A stretch of 64,000 nucleotides of DNA from Prevotella sp. (GCA_023665755.1 JAMPDF010000004.1:1-64000), one strand, 5' to 3'. Shown: positions 17,827-26,177, counted from the stretch's first letter. The notes: generated by a model not told the origin, from the letters alone. Program-made: numbers and translations.

Positions 17827-18480
17827 TTATCCTTTTGAAATATCATTTGCTGCATCAATAAATAAGTAAATAGATAGTGTTGCACCAATATAATCATCAT
17901 TTGAAGTGGCAACAACTTGATCATCTAAAATAACCGATATTTGAAACTCATATTGTTGTTTGATAATGCCATCTGATATTTGTAAAGGTAAATCTACATC
18001 TTTTGTTAAATCTTTAAACGCACTTGTACTACCATCTTCATTGATTTGCCTATATGTAACTCTACAAGATAATTCATAATTGGCTTGATGCACAGGCATA
18101 GATAATATGGCATTGGCTGAAACGTGAAAAATCCCCAAAATGCCATTATATTCTATTGTTTCTTCGTTTAGGTTGCTCACATAAAACTGATAGGTCAAAT
18201 TATCTCCTGGCGAAACATCCATTGTTTCTATTCGTCTAGAAGTTTTTTTAATTGTACCATCTTCATTGGTTTGAACCTCTTCAACAGGAATTCCTATAGT
18301 CAGTTGATTATTGCGAAATAAATCCCCACGTTGATAGTGAAAATATAATTTTTCACCTACATAAAATTCACCTGTTGTATTTTTTTCAGTTGTATATTTA
18401 GCTAAAGTAGATGATGAAATATATATCACACCTACAAAAAGAACGTAAATTAAAATAAACTTGATTTTTCTACTCATCAT
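17827..18480 (-). CDS. TasA/camelysin-like exported protein with SipW-type signal
   Basis: A 217-aa protein with an N-terminal hydrophobic segment (residues ~6-25) ending in SSSTLAKYTTEKNTTGEFYVG. This is the signature seen in SipW-dependent TasA/camelysin-type proteins (TxAKYTT then a beta domain). The rest is predicted beta sandwich with an FHVSAN strand and a DPxIxxD-like hydrophobic end. SipW substrates form biofilm fibres in Bacillus. By analogy this could be a fibre subunit processed by one of the two peptidases encoded upstream. SD is AAAGGAG. The second of two adjacent ATGs (18477) may be used. Confidence 0.72.
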   Translation of the reverse strand: MMSRKIKFILIYVLFVGVIYISSSTLAKYTTEKNTTGEFYVGEKLYFHYQRGDLFRNNQLTIGIPVEEVQTNEDGTIKKTSRRIETMDVSPGDNLTYQFYVSNLNEETIEYNGILGIFHVSANAILSMPVHQANYELSCRVTYRQINEDGSTSAFKDLTKDVDLPLQISDGIIKQQYEFQISVILDDQVVATSNDDYIGATLSIYLFIDAANDISKG

Positions 18481-18502
18481 CTTCTCCTTTCTGATTTCAC
18501 TA

Positions 18503-19039
18503 TTATCTTTTGTTCATCTTTTTTTCAAACAAAGAAAAACTGCCAAACAAAATTCCACCTAACAAAACGATACAAATGATGCCTTGAGGAGATTTTAAAA
18601 ATTCAATATGCTTACCATAATTGTGCCAAACCCCTCGCACTTCCCCTAAAATCTGATTTATATCAAATGAGGTATCTGGAACTGTGTTTCCACTTTGATT
18701 GATACCTTGTGTTATAACTTGATTCCCATGAATCTCCACAATTTGATGCGTAATAGGCATCTTTTGATCATCTATTCTATAAGTTACTACCATACCTACT
18801 TGATAATCGTTGTTTTTTCTTTTTTTTACAAAAATTAAATCCCCTTTAGCTAATGATTGCTTTGATGTTTCGTTATACATACTCCATGAGGACACTTCAA
18901 AAATAGAATAACCAAAAAATGGTTTATCATTTCCTTTATTTATCACTCTATGGATGATATAACAAACTAAAATAACAATAATCATTGTCAATATGATTCC
19001 TATGACTTTTTCGATGATTCGAACAATCTTTAAGCCCAT
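18503..19039 (-). CDS. SipW/ER-type signal peptidase I (second copy)
   Basis: A 178-aa membrane peptidase of family S26B. Helices are at residues ~10-32 and ~152-172. The catalytic Ser lies in EVSSWSMY (Ser53, variant of the usual SGSM). KGDLIFVKK and VGMVVTYR follow, then ITHQIVEI where His98 replaces the lysine of bacterial SPase I. A C-terminal VRGVWHNYGK precedes the second helix. The Ser-His dyad is typical of ER/archaeal-type and SipW peptidases. The Trp between the two serines is unusual. It lies one base after the preceding gene, with AGGTGG as SD. It is the second such peptidase in one operon. Confidence 0.85.
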   Translation of the reverse strand: MGLKIVRIIEKVIGIILTMIIVILVCYIIHRVINKGNDKPFFGYSIFEVSSWSMYNETSKQSLAKGDLIFVKKRKNNDYQVGMVVTYRIDDQKMPITHQIVEIHGNQVITQGINQSGNTVPDTSFDINQILGEVRGVWHNYGKHIEFLKSPQGIICIVLLGGILFGSFSLFEKKMNKR

Positions 19040-19040
19040 A

Positions 19041-20267
19041 TTAGTCCACCTGTTCTACTTTAAAATGAAATTCAATGCTACATTTGAGTCCATAGTTCAA
19101 ATAAGTTAAAACTTGTAATGATCTTTCTTGATCTAACAAAAATAATGTGTATTGTTGATACTCATATTTTTCAATCAAATGTTGTAAATCCTCTACACTT
19201 TCTGCACTTTGATAAGACAGTATTGTTTGACGTTGTAAATCAGTTAGTTCGCTATATCTAACAAGTAATTTGGCATCTGGCAAATAGAAATTTTCATCTT
19301 TAAAACTAAACAGAGGTTCTCCTCCTAATGAAGAACTATATTTCTGATACTCAAAAAAGGGAAGTTGTTGTTGAGCAATAATATATGTTTTTCCATTTAT
19401 AACATAAGAATCTATCCTTTGATAACCTGTAGGTATAGTATCCTGATACAATTGATAGCGACAATACATAGAGTCTTTTTCTACATCCGTTTGATTCTTT
19501 ATGAAATCAGCTTGAACTTGCCAATTGACTTGAATGGTTACATTTTGTTCGGGTTGTGCTAATCCTAAATCTAGTATATCGTTTTCTAATTGCGTCAAAT
19601 TTATATCTGTATAATAATAATAAATTTGTCTTGCGTTAACAATTTCTTGAGCTTTAACAAAAGTTTGATTGGAAGTGATAAACATTTCCATTCCTTCCAT
19701 ATTTTCTTTGATTTCTTCTTGATAATTGGTTTGCTCATCTTGATTCGGTAATGCCCAATATTGTTTATACGTTAATACATTCACTCTATTTTCAATATGT
19801 CTATATTGAACAATATCCTCTATTTTTCCTTTATATAACATAATGCGAAATGTGACGGGATTCTCAATGGTTTGGTTTTCTACGTTATTTAAAAAATTCC
19901 AAGAAATGATGTTTTTACTATTACTTGAATACGAATCATGGTCTAATCGAAAACGAACAAAAGAATCCTTTTCATTGATTTTTGCTCTTACCTCTGATTG
20001 ATTTTCCATTTCAAAAAACCAATTGCCTGTTCCTGTAATGATATTTTGAGCAAATCCTGCACTCATATCTATTTGTTTTCCTTCTTTTTTAGTAACACCA
20101 GTAATATCCCATTTAGCAACTCTTGTATGTATAGTATTGCCTACTTCTGTATGGTAAGCCGCCCGAGTACTATTTTTTTCGAAATCAGCAAGACAAAAAA
20201 GAATAATCCCTATCCCCAATAAGATAAAGCATATGCCATATTTTAAACGATTTTTATATATGTCCAT
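19041..20267 (-). CDS. Exported TasA-operon-type protein with AKWD motif
   Basis: 408 aa. The N-terminal membrane segment (residues ~10-27) is followed by NSTRAAYHTEVGNTIHTRVAKWDITG. The xVAKWxI block also occurs in the TasA-like subunit of this operon and in SipW-dependent proteins generally. The ectodomain is beta-rich, repeatedly uses WNF/NQ/YQ patterns and has no known enzymatic motif. It overlaps the preceding gene by 14 bases with a strong AAGGAGG SD, so expression is coupled. A minor fibre subunit or adapter is the likeliest role. That is inferred from context only. Confidence 0.7.
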   Translation of the reverse strand: MDIYKNRLKYGICFILLGIGIILFCLADFEKNSTRAAYHTEVGNTIHTRVAKWDITGVTKKEGKQIDMSAGFAQNIITGTGNWFFEMENQSEVRAKINEKDSFVRFRLDHDSYSSNSKNIISWNFLNNVENQTIENPVTFRIMLYKGKIEDIVQYRHIENRVNVLTYKQYWALPNQDEQTNYQEEIKENMEGMEMFITSNQTFVKAQEIVNARQIYYYYTDINLTQLENDILDLGLAQPEQNVTIQVNWQVQADFIKNQTDVEKDSMYCRYQLYQDTIPTGYQRIDSYVINGKTYIIAQQQLPFFEYQKYSSSLGGEPLFSFKDENFYLPDAKLLVRYSELTDLQRQTILSYQSAESVEDLQHLIEKYEYQQYTLFLLDQERSLQVLTYLNYGLKCSIEFHFKVEQVD

Positions 20268-21105
20268 AATTACCTCCTTTAGATTGATTTGGATAAACTA
20301 GTTCACTTGTTACTTCTACACAAATGGTATATGTTGCTAGTCCATTAATTGCCATATTAGTATCTTTTTGCTCGTCATCTTGATTTTCCTGCCACCACCA
20401 CTCTAATTCACAAACAATTGAAGATTGGGCTAGAATAACGATATCTTGTGCATATAATTGGTTAATGGAAATCCAATCATTTTGATCTTCTTGACGATAA
20501 CTACCATCTACCTTTAATCGATATACCATTGGAATCTCATTCTTATTTTGTTCTTTAAATAAAATATCAATTGAAACTGCCTTTGGATTATTATTGGTTA
20601 ACATAAATGTATATATTGCACGCTTTCCTGGATAAATTACTCTATCAAATGAATTTTTACCAAATATATTCCATTGTGTAGTTACAATTCCTCCATCCGT
20701 TTCACTGATAATCAGGTCTGTTGGTCGTGAATTATTCTGTGTTTTTTGCAATACAATAAACATAATCAACAAAGTCAATAAAGCAAGTAACGCACATCGA
20801 ATAACAAATAATAAGGCTTTTGTTGCATGATATAATGAACCAAAATATTGATGATCAATCGTAAATAGATTATAATATTGATCACTGCTACCTAATACTT
20901 GATTACTTCTTTGATCTATAATCGTATACCGAACAGCTTTATGTTCTAATTTCAAGTTCGGAATGGGTTGGATGAGACGGATAAATTCATCATCATCTAT
21001 TAGAATTGATTGATTTTTTATTCTTCCAATTGTCTTTCCTTTCGCATTTTTAATAATATGAAAATACACATAATAACTTAATATTTTTCTTTCTTTTTTT
21101 TTCAT
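20254..21105 (-). CDS. Type II membrane protein of SipW/TasA-type operon
   Basis: 283 aa. A ~95-residue N-terminal cytoplasmic domain (starting KKKERKILSYYVYFH, containing GKTIGRIKNQSILIDDDEF) precedes one membrane helix (ALLFVIRCALLALLTLLIMF). An external ~165-residue beta domain follows with VTTQWNIFGKNSF, a relaxed version of the AKWD/AKWSF motif in its neighbours. An internal ATG at 21105 is used, because AAGGAG precedes it. An upstream start would place translation inside a 12-bp hairpin. It could be the membrane-side anchor or regulator of fibre assembly. No known family is recognised. Confidence 0.65.
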   Translation of the reverse strand: MKKKERKILSYYVYFHIIKNAKGKTIGRIKNQSILIDDDEFIRLIQPIPNLKLEHKAVRYTIIDQRSNQVLGSSDQYYNLFTIDHQYFGSLYHATKALLFVIRCALLALLTLLIMFIVLQKTQNNSRPTDLIISETDGGIVTTQWNIFGKNSFDRVIYPGKRAIYTFMLTNNNPKAVSIDILFKEQNKNEIPMVYRLKVDGSYRQEDQNDWISINQLYAQDIVILAQSSIVCELEWWWQENQDDEQKDTNMAINGLATYTICVEVTSELVYPNQSKGGNYGHI

Positions 21106-21133
21106 ATGATACTCCTTGAAATATTCATTTTGA

Positions 21134-21177
21134 ATTTCTACCAAAATAGACACACTTGAATCCACTTTGGTAGAAAT
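21134..21177 (-). promoter_or_regulatory. 12-bp inverted repeat just upstream of the 20254-21105 gene
   Basis: The sequence 21134-21145 pairs perfectly with 21166-21177 around a 20-nt loop. In the transcript this hairpin ends about 29 nt before the ATG, with no U-tract. It is therefore more likely an mRNA stability or translation element, or a dyad operator, than a terminator. Confidence 0.5.
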
Positions 21178-21235
21178 GTGATATAATCATCACCTACATC
21201 TTTCATTTGAACTAAAAATCATCTGTATAGATATA

Positions 21236-21281
21236 GAGAAGCCACAATTACTCTATACCTATACATGATTTGTGGCTCTTG
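21236..21281 (-). promoter_or_regulatory. Hairpin after the TasA-like gene
   Basis: GCCACAA (21241-21247) pairs with TTGTGGC (21270-21276), extended by partly complementary AG/CT flanks. It lies 30 bases after the stop of the TasA-like gene, again without a strong U-tract on the minus strand. It may be a leaky terminator or a 3'-end stabiliser that makes the subunit mRNA more abundant than the distal genes. Confidence 0.45.
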
Positions 21282-21305
21282 TTAAAAGTTTTTATAAAAT
21301 ACAAA

Positions 21306-21875
21306 TTAATCTACTTGTACGAATTCTACTATTAATTTAACTGAAACTTGTGGTGCAGTTGTTGCCGTACCTAAAGTAGTATCTGTGCTATCATTACCAC
21401 TAAAAGCCCATGCCCAATTCAATTCCCATGTAGTTCCGGTAGTATCATTCATATCTAGCGTTATTTCAGCTTGATATGAATTTCCGTCTGCAAAAAGTGT
21501 TTCTTCACCTAAAGTAAATGTAAGTGGAATATTACTAGTATTTGTCAATTCAAGTTTTACAATTGCTTTTGCATTTACTTCACCTGTATTTTTGAAAGTA
21601 AAACTTGCATTACCTTTTGTTCCTGGTGCAATTAAACCTGCCTTTACATCTGTTTCTTCTTTACCATTCGTGTCTAATATAGTAGCAAATAGATTAAAAT
21701 CTATAGTATTTGTAGACAAATCTACACCATCAAATGACCATTTCGCTACTGTAGCTGTACTTGTTCCTGATACTGAACTTGTATATTTTGCCCATGTACT
21801 TGAAACTAGAGATAATGAGATGAATGCAACAAAAGTAACAATCAATCCCAATGCAAAAATTTTATTTTTTTTCAT
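21306..21875 (-). CDS. TasA/camelysin-like SipW-dependent fibre subunit
   Basis: 189 aa. A signal segment (IFALGLIVTFVAFISLSLV) ends in SSTWAKYTSSVSGTSTATVAKWSFDG, the classic SipW-substrate signature. A ~150-residue beta sandwich with conserved FTFKNTGEVNAKAIVKLEL and a terminal VKLIVEFVQVD follows. TasA-family proteins polymerise into extracellular fibres in Bacillus, and camelysin is a related surface protein. Its place directly after sipW, before the accessory proteins, suggests it is the major subunit. I chose the ATG at 21875 because AAGGAG lies eight bases upstream. A longer reading frame starting upstream has a weaker context. Confidence 0.85.
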   Translation of the reverse strand: MKKNKIFALGLIVTFVAFISLSLVSSTWAKYTSSVSGTSTATVAKWSFDGVDLSTNTIDFNLFATILDTNGKEETDVKAGLIAPGTKGNASFTFKNTGEVNAKAIVKLELTNTSNIPLTFTLGEETLFADGNSYQAEITLDMNDTTGTTWELNWAWAFSGNDSTDTTLGTATTAPQVSVKLIVEFVQVD

Positions 21876-21953
21876 AATTTCTCCTTTTATAATATCTTCC
21901 TTCATATATATCCTCTTGTGTGGCCAAGTTGATATCAAATTATATTCCACTAA

Positions 21954-22655
21954 TTATAGTGGAGATTCATCCTTAGTTTCTTGGTTTTCTGAGGATGCTA
22001 CTTGTGCTTGCTTTAGCAAAGACAACTCTGCTTCAAGCTCTGCCGTTTTCTTTTCATTTTTTTTCTTTTCTTTGTTGTTAGTAATCCAGTCTACACCAAG
22101 CATTACAAATAGTGGTACACCTAATAGGGTAAGTATGCCCACTGGTGTTTGTAAAAACATAGCTATACTGCCTATTCCCGCAATTCTGCTTTTGTAAATA
22201 CCTATGATTTGACTATATTTGATAGTGGAAACTACAGGTGAATTATAATCACCTTGGGTTTCTAATGCTTTTTCTCCATCATACATTAAGGGATTTCCTT
22301 CTTGATCATACATAGTAATAATCCTATGTGTAACAATCAATCCATTATCTTCTTTGTAAGTAATAATATCACCTACATTTAAATCTTCAGGATTTACCTT
22401 TTGTATAAAGATTAAGTCTCCTTCATTAAAGGCACCAGTACCTGTTTTGGGATTAATTGTCATAGAGGGGGATAGTACAATCAAAGGGGCAGTATCAAAT
22501 ACCATGGGTATTTGATTGGGATGAATTGCACTTTTTACCACAATAACCATATTTACAATAATAATAGGTAGAAAAATGATGATTAAAACTATTCCAATTA
22601 TGTTAAATATATGAATTCTTCTAGAATTTGTTTTTTGATATAATCGATGAGCCAT
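21954..22655 (-). CDS. sipW: SipW-type signal peptidase I
   Basis: A 233-aa S26B peptidase and the first gene of the operon. The N-terminal helix spans residues ~18-42. Catalytic Ser64 is in VLSPSMT. GDLIFIQKV, VGDIITYK and VTHRIITM (His110, replacing bacterial Lys) follow, then QIIGIYKSRIAGIGS and a C-terminal helix (~170-190). A charged tail (KKKNEKKTAELEAELSLLK, coiled-coil-like, then an acidic end) is longer than usual for SipW. It processes the AKYT-type signal peptides of downstream proteins by family analogy. The start is ATG 22655 with AAAGGAG seven bases upstream. A TTG two codons earlier would overlap the SD spacing. Confidence 0.9.
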   Translation of the reverse strand: MAHRLYQKTNSRRIHIFNIIGIVLIIIFLPIIIVNMVIVVKSAIHPNQIPMVFDTAPLIVLSPSMTINPKTGTGAFNEGDLIFIQKVNPEDLNVGDIITYKEDNGLIVTHRIITMYDQEGNPLMYDGEKALETQGDYNSPVVSTIKYSQIIGIYKSRIAGIGSIAMFLQTPVGILTLLGVPLFVMLGVDWITNNKEKKKNEKKTAELEAELSLLKQAQVASSENQETKDESPL

Positions 22656-22688
22656 ATTCAAACTCCTTTCTCATTGATTTTATATCAT

Positions 22689-22707
22689 CCATCTATTATT
22701 ATAATAG
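22689..22707. repeat. Dyad site 1 upstream of sipW
   Basis: The 19-bp CCATCTATTATTATAATAG contains an odd-length palindrome, CTATTAT-T-ATAATAG. It recurs with one mismatch at 22816-22834. The two copies lie 127 bp apart, between sipW and the recombinase gene, so they could be operators or recombination sites. Confidence 0.6.
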
Positions 22708-22727
22708 GCGCATATAATAATGGTATA

Positions 22728-22755
22728 TTGTAAGAAAGTGGATGAATCATATTAT
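22728..22755 (+). promoter_or_regulatory. Putative promoter between the dyad sites, pointing to the recombinase
   Basis: TTGTAA (22728-22733) and TATTAT (22750-22755) are 16 bases apart on the plus strand. No comparable promoter was found reading into sipW in the present orientation. It is modest in quality and rests on visual matching only. Confidence 0.35.
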
Positions 22756-22807
22756 TGTTGTCACAAAAAAATATCTTTTATGCCTATAAAATTGTTTTAT
22801 TAGCCGA

Positions 22808-22846
22808 AAAAAAAGCCATCTATTATAATAATAGATGACTTTTTTA
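22808..22846. terminator. Bidirectional terminator-like hairpin containing dyad site 2
   Basis: A 21-bp perfect dyad (22817-22837, CATCTATTAT-A-ATAATAGATG) is flanked by an A run on the left and T run on the right. It could therefore end transcription in both directions. It lies inside a divergent promoter region, where a terminator is unexpected. The first 19 bases (22816-22834) match dyad site 1 at 18 of 19 positions. Confidence 0.6.
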
Positions 22847-22932
22847 TTAGAATTGTTTTATTATTTTAAAGATGGGTCAAATAAACCTTGGGGGATGAAC
22901 AAAATATAATTTTTTACTTTGGAGGTATTTTA

Positions 22933-23871
22933 ATGATATTAAAAGATTGGTTATTCATTTGGTTAAACAAATATATGAAATATGCTATCAAATTAAAGAC
23001 ATTTATTTGTTATCAAAATATTTGTAATAATCATATTATTCCTATATTAGGAAATAAGCAGATGAATGAGTTAACAGTTGATATAATTCAAGAGTTTTTA
23101 TATCACAAATTAGAAAAGGGGAACTTAAAGACAGGTAATTCACTTTCTATCAATTCATTACTTGCTATTGTATCTGTTTTGAAACAAGCCTTAAAACAGG
23201 CTACTATATTGAAAATTGTTGAACTAGATTGTACCATTGGATTAAAAATTCCTAGTAGTTATGAAAAGCAAGTAGAAGCATTTGATCGTCACGAACAATC
23301 CATAATTGAACATTTTTGTTTGCATCATCCGCATAAAAATTATATTGGTATTCTCATTTGCTTATATACAGGTATTCGCCTAGGTGAATTGCTCGCTTTA
23401 ACCTGGACAGACATTGATTTTGAAAGAGGTTGGTTAACCATCAATAAAACAGTATCTTTTATTTGCCAAAATGGGAAATATACAAAATATATAGATTCAC
23501 CTAAAACAAAACAGTCTAATCGAACAATTCCTCTTTCTAAAGAACTCCTTCTATTATTAAAAGAACAAAAAAAAGCCCATTGTTCTATATATGTTTTGTC
23601 TACTAAACAGGGTAATATTGTATCTAGTCGCTCTTACCAAAGAACTTTTCAAAATCTTTTAGAACGTTGTCAAATTCCCTATAAAAACTTTCATGCTTTA
23701 AGACATACTTTTGCTACTCGTGCTTTAGAACTAGGTATGGATGTTAAAACACTTTCAGAAATTTTAGGACACAAAGATGCAACAATCACACTGAATCGAT
23801 ATTCACATTCTTTAATGGATTATAAAACATCCTTATTAAATAAATTAGGTGAAAATTTGGGAAAAATTTAA
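22933..23871 (+). CDS. Tyrosine recombinase/integrase-family protein
   Basis: A 312-aa site-specific recombinase. The N-terminal SAM-like domain (~1-105) contains LTVDIIQEF. The catalytic domain has the full set of residues: Arg149 in TGIRLGELLAL, Lys191 (approximate) in the SPKTKQS beta hairpin, His254 and Arg257 in HALRHTFATR, His280 in LGHKDATI, and nucleophile Tyr290 in LNRYSH. The start is ATG 22933, preceded by TTTGGAGGT. An upstream in-frame start lacks an SD. No tRNA, excisionase or phage gene accompanies it, so it is not an obvious element integrase. The divergent position next to a surface operon resembles recombinases that invert promoters. Confidence 0.88.
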   Translation: MILKDWLFIWLNKYMKYAIKLKTFICYQNICNNHIIPILGNKQMNELTVDIIQEFLYHKLEKGNLKTGNSLSINSLLAIVSVLKQALKQATILKIVELDCTIGLKIPSSYEKQVEAFDRHEQSIIEHFCLHHPHKNYIGILICLYTGIRLGELLALTWTDIDFERGWLTINKTVSFICQNGKYTKYIDSPKTKQSNRTIPLSKELLLLLKEQKKAHCSIYVLSTKQGNIVSSRSYQRTFQNLLERCQIPYKNFHALRHTFATRALELGMDVKTLSEILGHKDATITLNRYSHSLMDYKTSLLNKLGENLGKI

Positions 23872-23963
23872 TTGTCCTTAGTTTTTAATTATACACTTTT
23901 TTCATTCATCAGTCAAGATATATTCTTTCATTTTATCTTGATATCCTACTAATTTCTCCTTTT

Positions 23964-24899
23964 TTATGCAATATATGAGATTTGAAAAGCAGGTAACTGT
24001 TCATTACGATTTGTCGATTCATTTAATCCTAATTTTGTGACGCTAAAGTCTATACTAAACGTATTTCCTAAATAGTCAAATACAAACATTCCTTTTTCCA
24101 TTCTACCATTACAATGAGTGATATACCATTCTTTTGTCTTTTCAATCTGCTCTTCTAGTACTGTAGTTTGACTTGTAATATAATCAGGATAATAGAAAAT
24201 ATAATATCCCTCTTTTGCTTCTGTATCTACATACTTATCTACATTTTGATCCTTTACATTCTTACCAATCAATTTGTCTAATTCAATATTATCAGATACG
24301 ATATATTTGGTATCGTATGGCAAAGGAAGTAGTACGAGTTTATTTGCATTATTTTTCTTGACAACCATAAATGGCATATGCATATATATCATCATATTTT
24401 CCACATAACGATAGACATAATACGTTTTTCCTTCACTCACAAATGTGCGATAGGAATAAGAAATTCTTGTACCATCTTCTAGTGTCACTATTATCATTTC
24501 TTCTTTAGAAATAGTGCCTTCATCTAAAACTAATCTATCTTTACCTACTCTAGCTTGAAGTGTATCCTTTTGTTGTTCTACTGAACTTGTTACAATAATC
24601 TGATCTTTTTGATATGCTTCTAAATGATTTTTAAAGGCATCACTTAAAGCATATTGATCATTTTGAACAAAAACAATTTTATTATCAGTTGAATAATTTG
24701 AAATTTTTACACCATCATAGTCAAAACGAACCATAGGAAGTGGTGTAGAATATAATAAATAATCTTGATACGTCTTTGGAATCGTAATATCTATCCCATG
24801 CTCTTTCACAATATATTTATTTTGTAAATTGGAACAACTACATCCTGAAAGAGTCAATATGCTTATGAGCCCTAAAAATAATCCTATTATCCTTTTCAT
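23964..24899 (-). CDS. Lipoprotein of unknown function downstream of tgt
   Basis: A 311-aa lipoprotein with signal MKRIIGLFLGLISILTL and lipobox LSGC, followed by a Cys-rich SCSN start to the mature protein. Residues 40-311 are soluble and beta-rich, with IDITIPKTYQDYL near the beginning and FVFDYLGNTFSIDF near the end. No recognised domain was found. The start is ATG 24899, one base after the tgt stop with AGGAT upstream, so it is probably co-transcribed with tgt. That pairing may have no functional meaning. Confidence 0.7.
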   Translation of the reverse strand: MKRIIGLFLGLISILTLSGCSCSNLQNKYIVKEHGIDITIPKTYQDYLLYSTPLPMVRFDYDGVKISNYSTDNKIVFVQNDQYALSDAFKNHLEAYQKDQIIVTSSVEQQKDTLQARVGKDRLVLDEGTISKEEMIIVTLEDGTRISYSYRTFVSEGKTYYVYRYVENMMIYMHMPFMVVKKNNANKLVLLPLPYDTKYIVSDNIELDKLIGKNVKDQNVDKYVDTEAKEGYYIFYYPDYITSQTTVLEEQIEKTKEWYITHCNGRMEKGMFVFDYLGNTFSIDFSVTKLGLNESTNRNEQLPAFQISYIA

Positions 24900-24900
24900 A

Positions 24901-26034
24901 TTAAAAATCCTTTTCTGATTCATTTAAGCCATATTTTGCATAAAATTCTTCTTTAAATTCAAGGAATCGATCTTCTTGAATGGCTTTTCGAATATTTTTC
25001 ATTAAATTTTCTAAAAATTGAACATTATGAATACTGATGAGTCTCGCAGCAAGAATCTCTTCTGCTTTAACCAAATGGCGAATATAAGCCCTCGTATAAT
25101 TTTGACAAGTATAACAGTCACATTCATCATCAATAGGACGAAAATCACTTTCAAATGCTTGATTTTTGAGAATAATCCTACCATGTGATGTCATCGCACA
25201 AGAATGTCTAGCAATTCTAGTGGGTAAAACACAATCGAACATATCAATGCCTCGTTCTACACCATCTAATATAGCTCCAGGACTACCCACCCCCATCAAA
25301 TATCTAGGTTTATCTTTAGGAAGACATGGCGTAGTATAACTTAACACGTGATTTTGAATAGCCTTAGGCTCTCCTACACTGAGTCCACCAATAGAATAGC
25401 CATCAAAAGGAAGAGATGTTAACTCCTTTGCACAATATTTTCGAATATCTTCGTATTCCCCACCTTGAACAATACCAAATAAACCTTGAACGTCTTTTCT
25501 ACGATGTGCTTCTAATCCACGTTTTGCCCAGCGAATAGTACGCTCTACTGATTTTTCCATATATTCTCTTGTAGAAGGATACGGAGGACACTCATCAAAA
25601 CTCATCATAATATCACTACCTAAACTATTTTCAATTTCAATTGCTAATTCAGGGGATAAAAATAGTGGTTTACCACTTTTATGGTGTTTAAAATAAACTC
25701 CCTCTTCCTTAATATCCCGCAATTTTGCGAGAGAAAAAACTTGAAATCCACCAGAATCTGTTAAAATAGACCGTTCCCAATTCATAAATTGATGTAATCC
25801 ACCTGCCTTTTCAATTAAATGATGACCTGGTTGATTCCAAAGATGATAGGTATTACCTAAAATAATTTGTGCACCAGTTGCTTCTATTTCTTCTTTTGAA
25901 AGAGCTTTTACGGTTGCTTGTGTACCCACAGGCATAAAACAAGGTGTATCAATTTCTGAATGAGGTGTGGTAATTTTCCCAAGTCTTGCCATAGATTTGG
26001 GATCTTCTTTTAATAGTTGATATCGAATAACCAA
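24901..26034 (-). CDS. tgt: Queuine tRNA-ribosyltransferase (tRNA-guanine transglycosylase)
   Basis: Exchanges guanine-34 in GUN-anticodon tRNAs for the queuosine precursor preQ1. 377 aa, the family length. Asp93 in TDSGGFQVF, GGLSVGEPK, the catalytic stretch GVERGIDMFDCVLPTR and the zinc site CDCYTC...LISIHN are all present. The TTG start at 26034 is supported by AGGAGG eight bases upstream. No que genes lie nearby, so preQ1 or queuine may be made elsewhere or imported. It is followed directly by a lipoprotein gene. Confidence 0.95.
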   Translation of the reverse strand: MVIRYQLLKEDPKSMARLGKITTPHSEIDTPCFMPVGTQATVKALSKEEIEATGAQIILGNTYHLWNQPGHHLIEKAGGLHQFMNWERSILTDSGGFQVFSLAKLRDIKEEGVYFKHHKSGKPLFLSPELAIEIENSLGSDIMMSFDECPPYPSTREYMEKSVERTIRWAKRGLEAHRRKDVQGLFGIVQGGEYEDIRKYCAKELTSLPFDGYSIGGLSVGEPKAIQNHVLSYTTPCLPKDKPRYLMGVGSPGAILDGVERGIDMFDCVLPTRIARHSCAMTSHGRIILKNQAFESDFRPIDDECDCYTCQNYTRAYIRHLVKAEEILAARLISIHNVQFLENLMKNIRKAIQEDRFLEFKEEFYAKYGLNESEKDF

Positions 26035-26135
26035 AGTACCTACCTCCTATATAGTATTTTTATTTATTATATCATATTTTGACCCTTTTTTCAATTGATA
26101 TTACTTTTTAGGATATTCATTATTTCTCCATATAA

Positions 26136-26177
26136 AAAACATATACAAGTTAAAGAAAAAAAACTTGTATATGTTTT
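26136..26177 (-). terminator. Terminator of the pgi transcription unit
   Basis: A 16-bp perfect inverted repeat (26136-26151 with 26162-26177; ACATATACAAGTT core) with an A-rich loop lies just after the pgi stop and gives a U-rich 3' end on the minus strand. Confidence 0.85.

Noticed and set aside
22933..23871. Recombinase as the integrase of a prophage or ICE
   Set aside because: No tRNA attachment site, phage, conjugation or excisionase genes surround it, and the neighbours are chromosomal genes on both sides.
23926..23945. Inverted repeat TCAAGATA/TATCTTGA after the recombinase gene as a terminator
   Set aside because: Only 8 bp, with a long AT loop and no U-tract on either strand.
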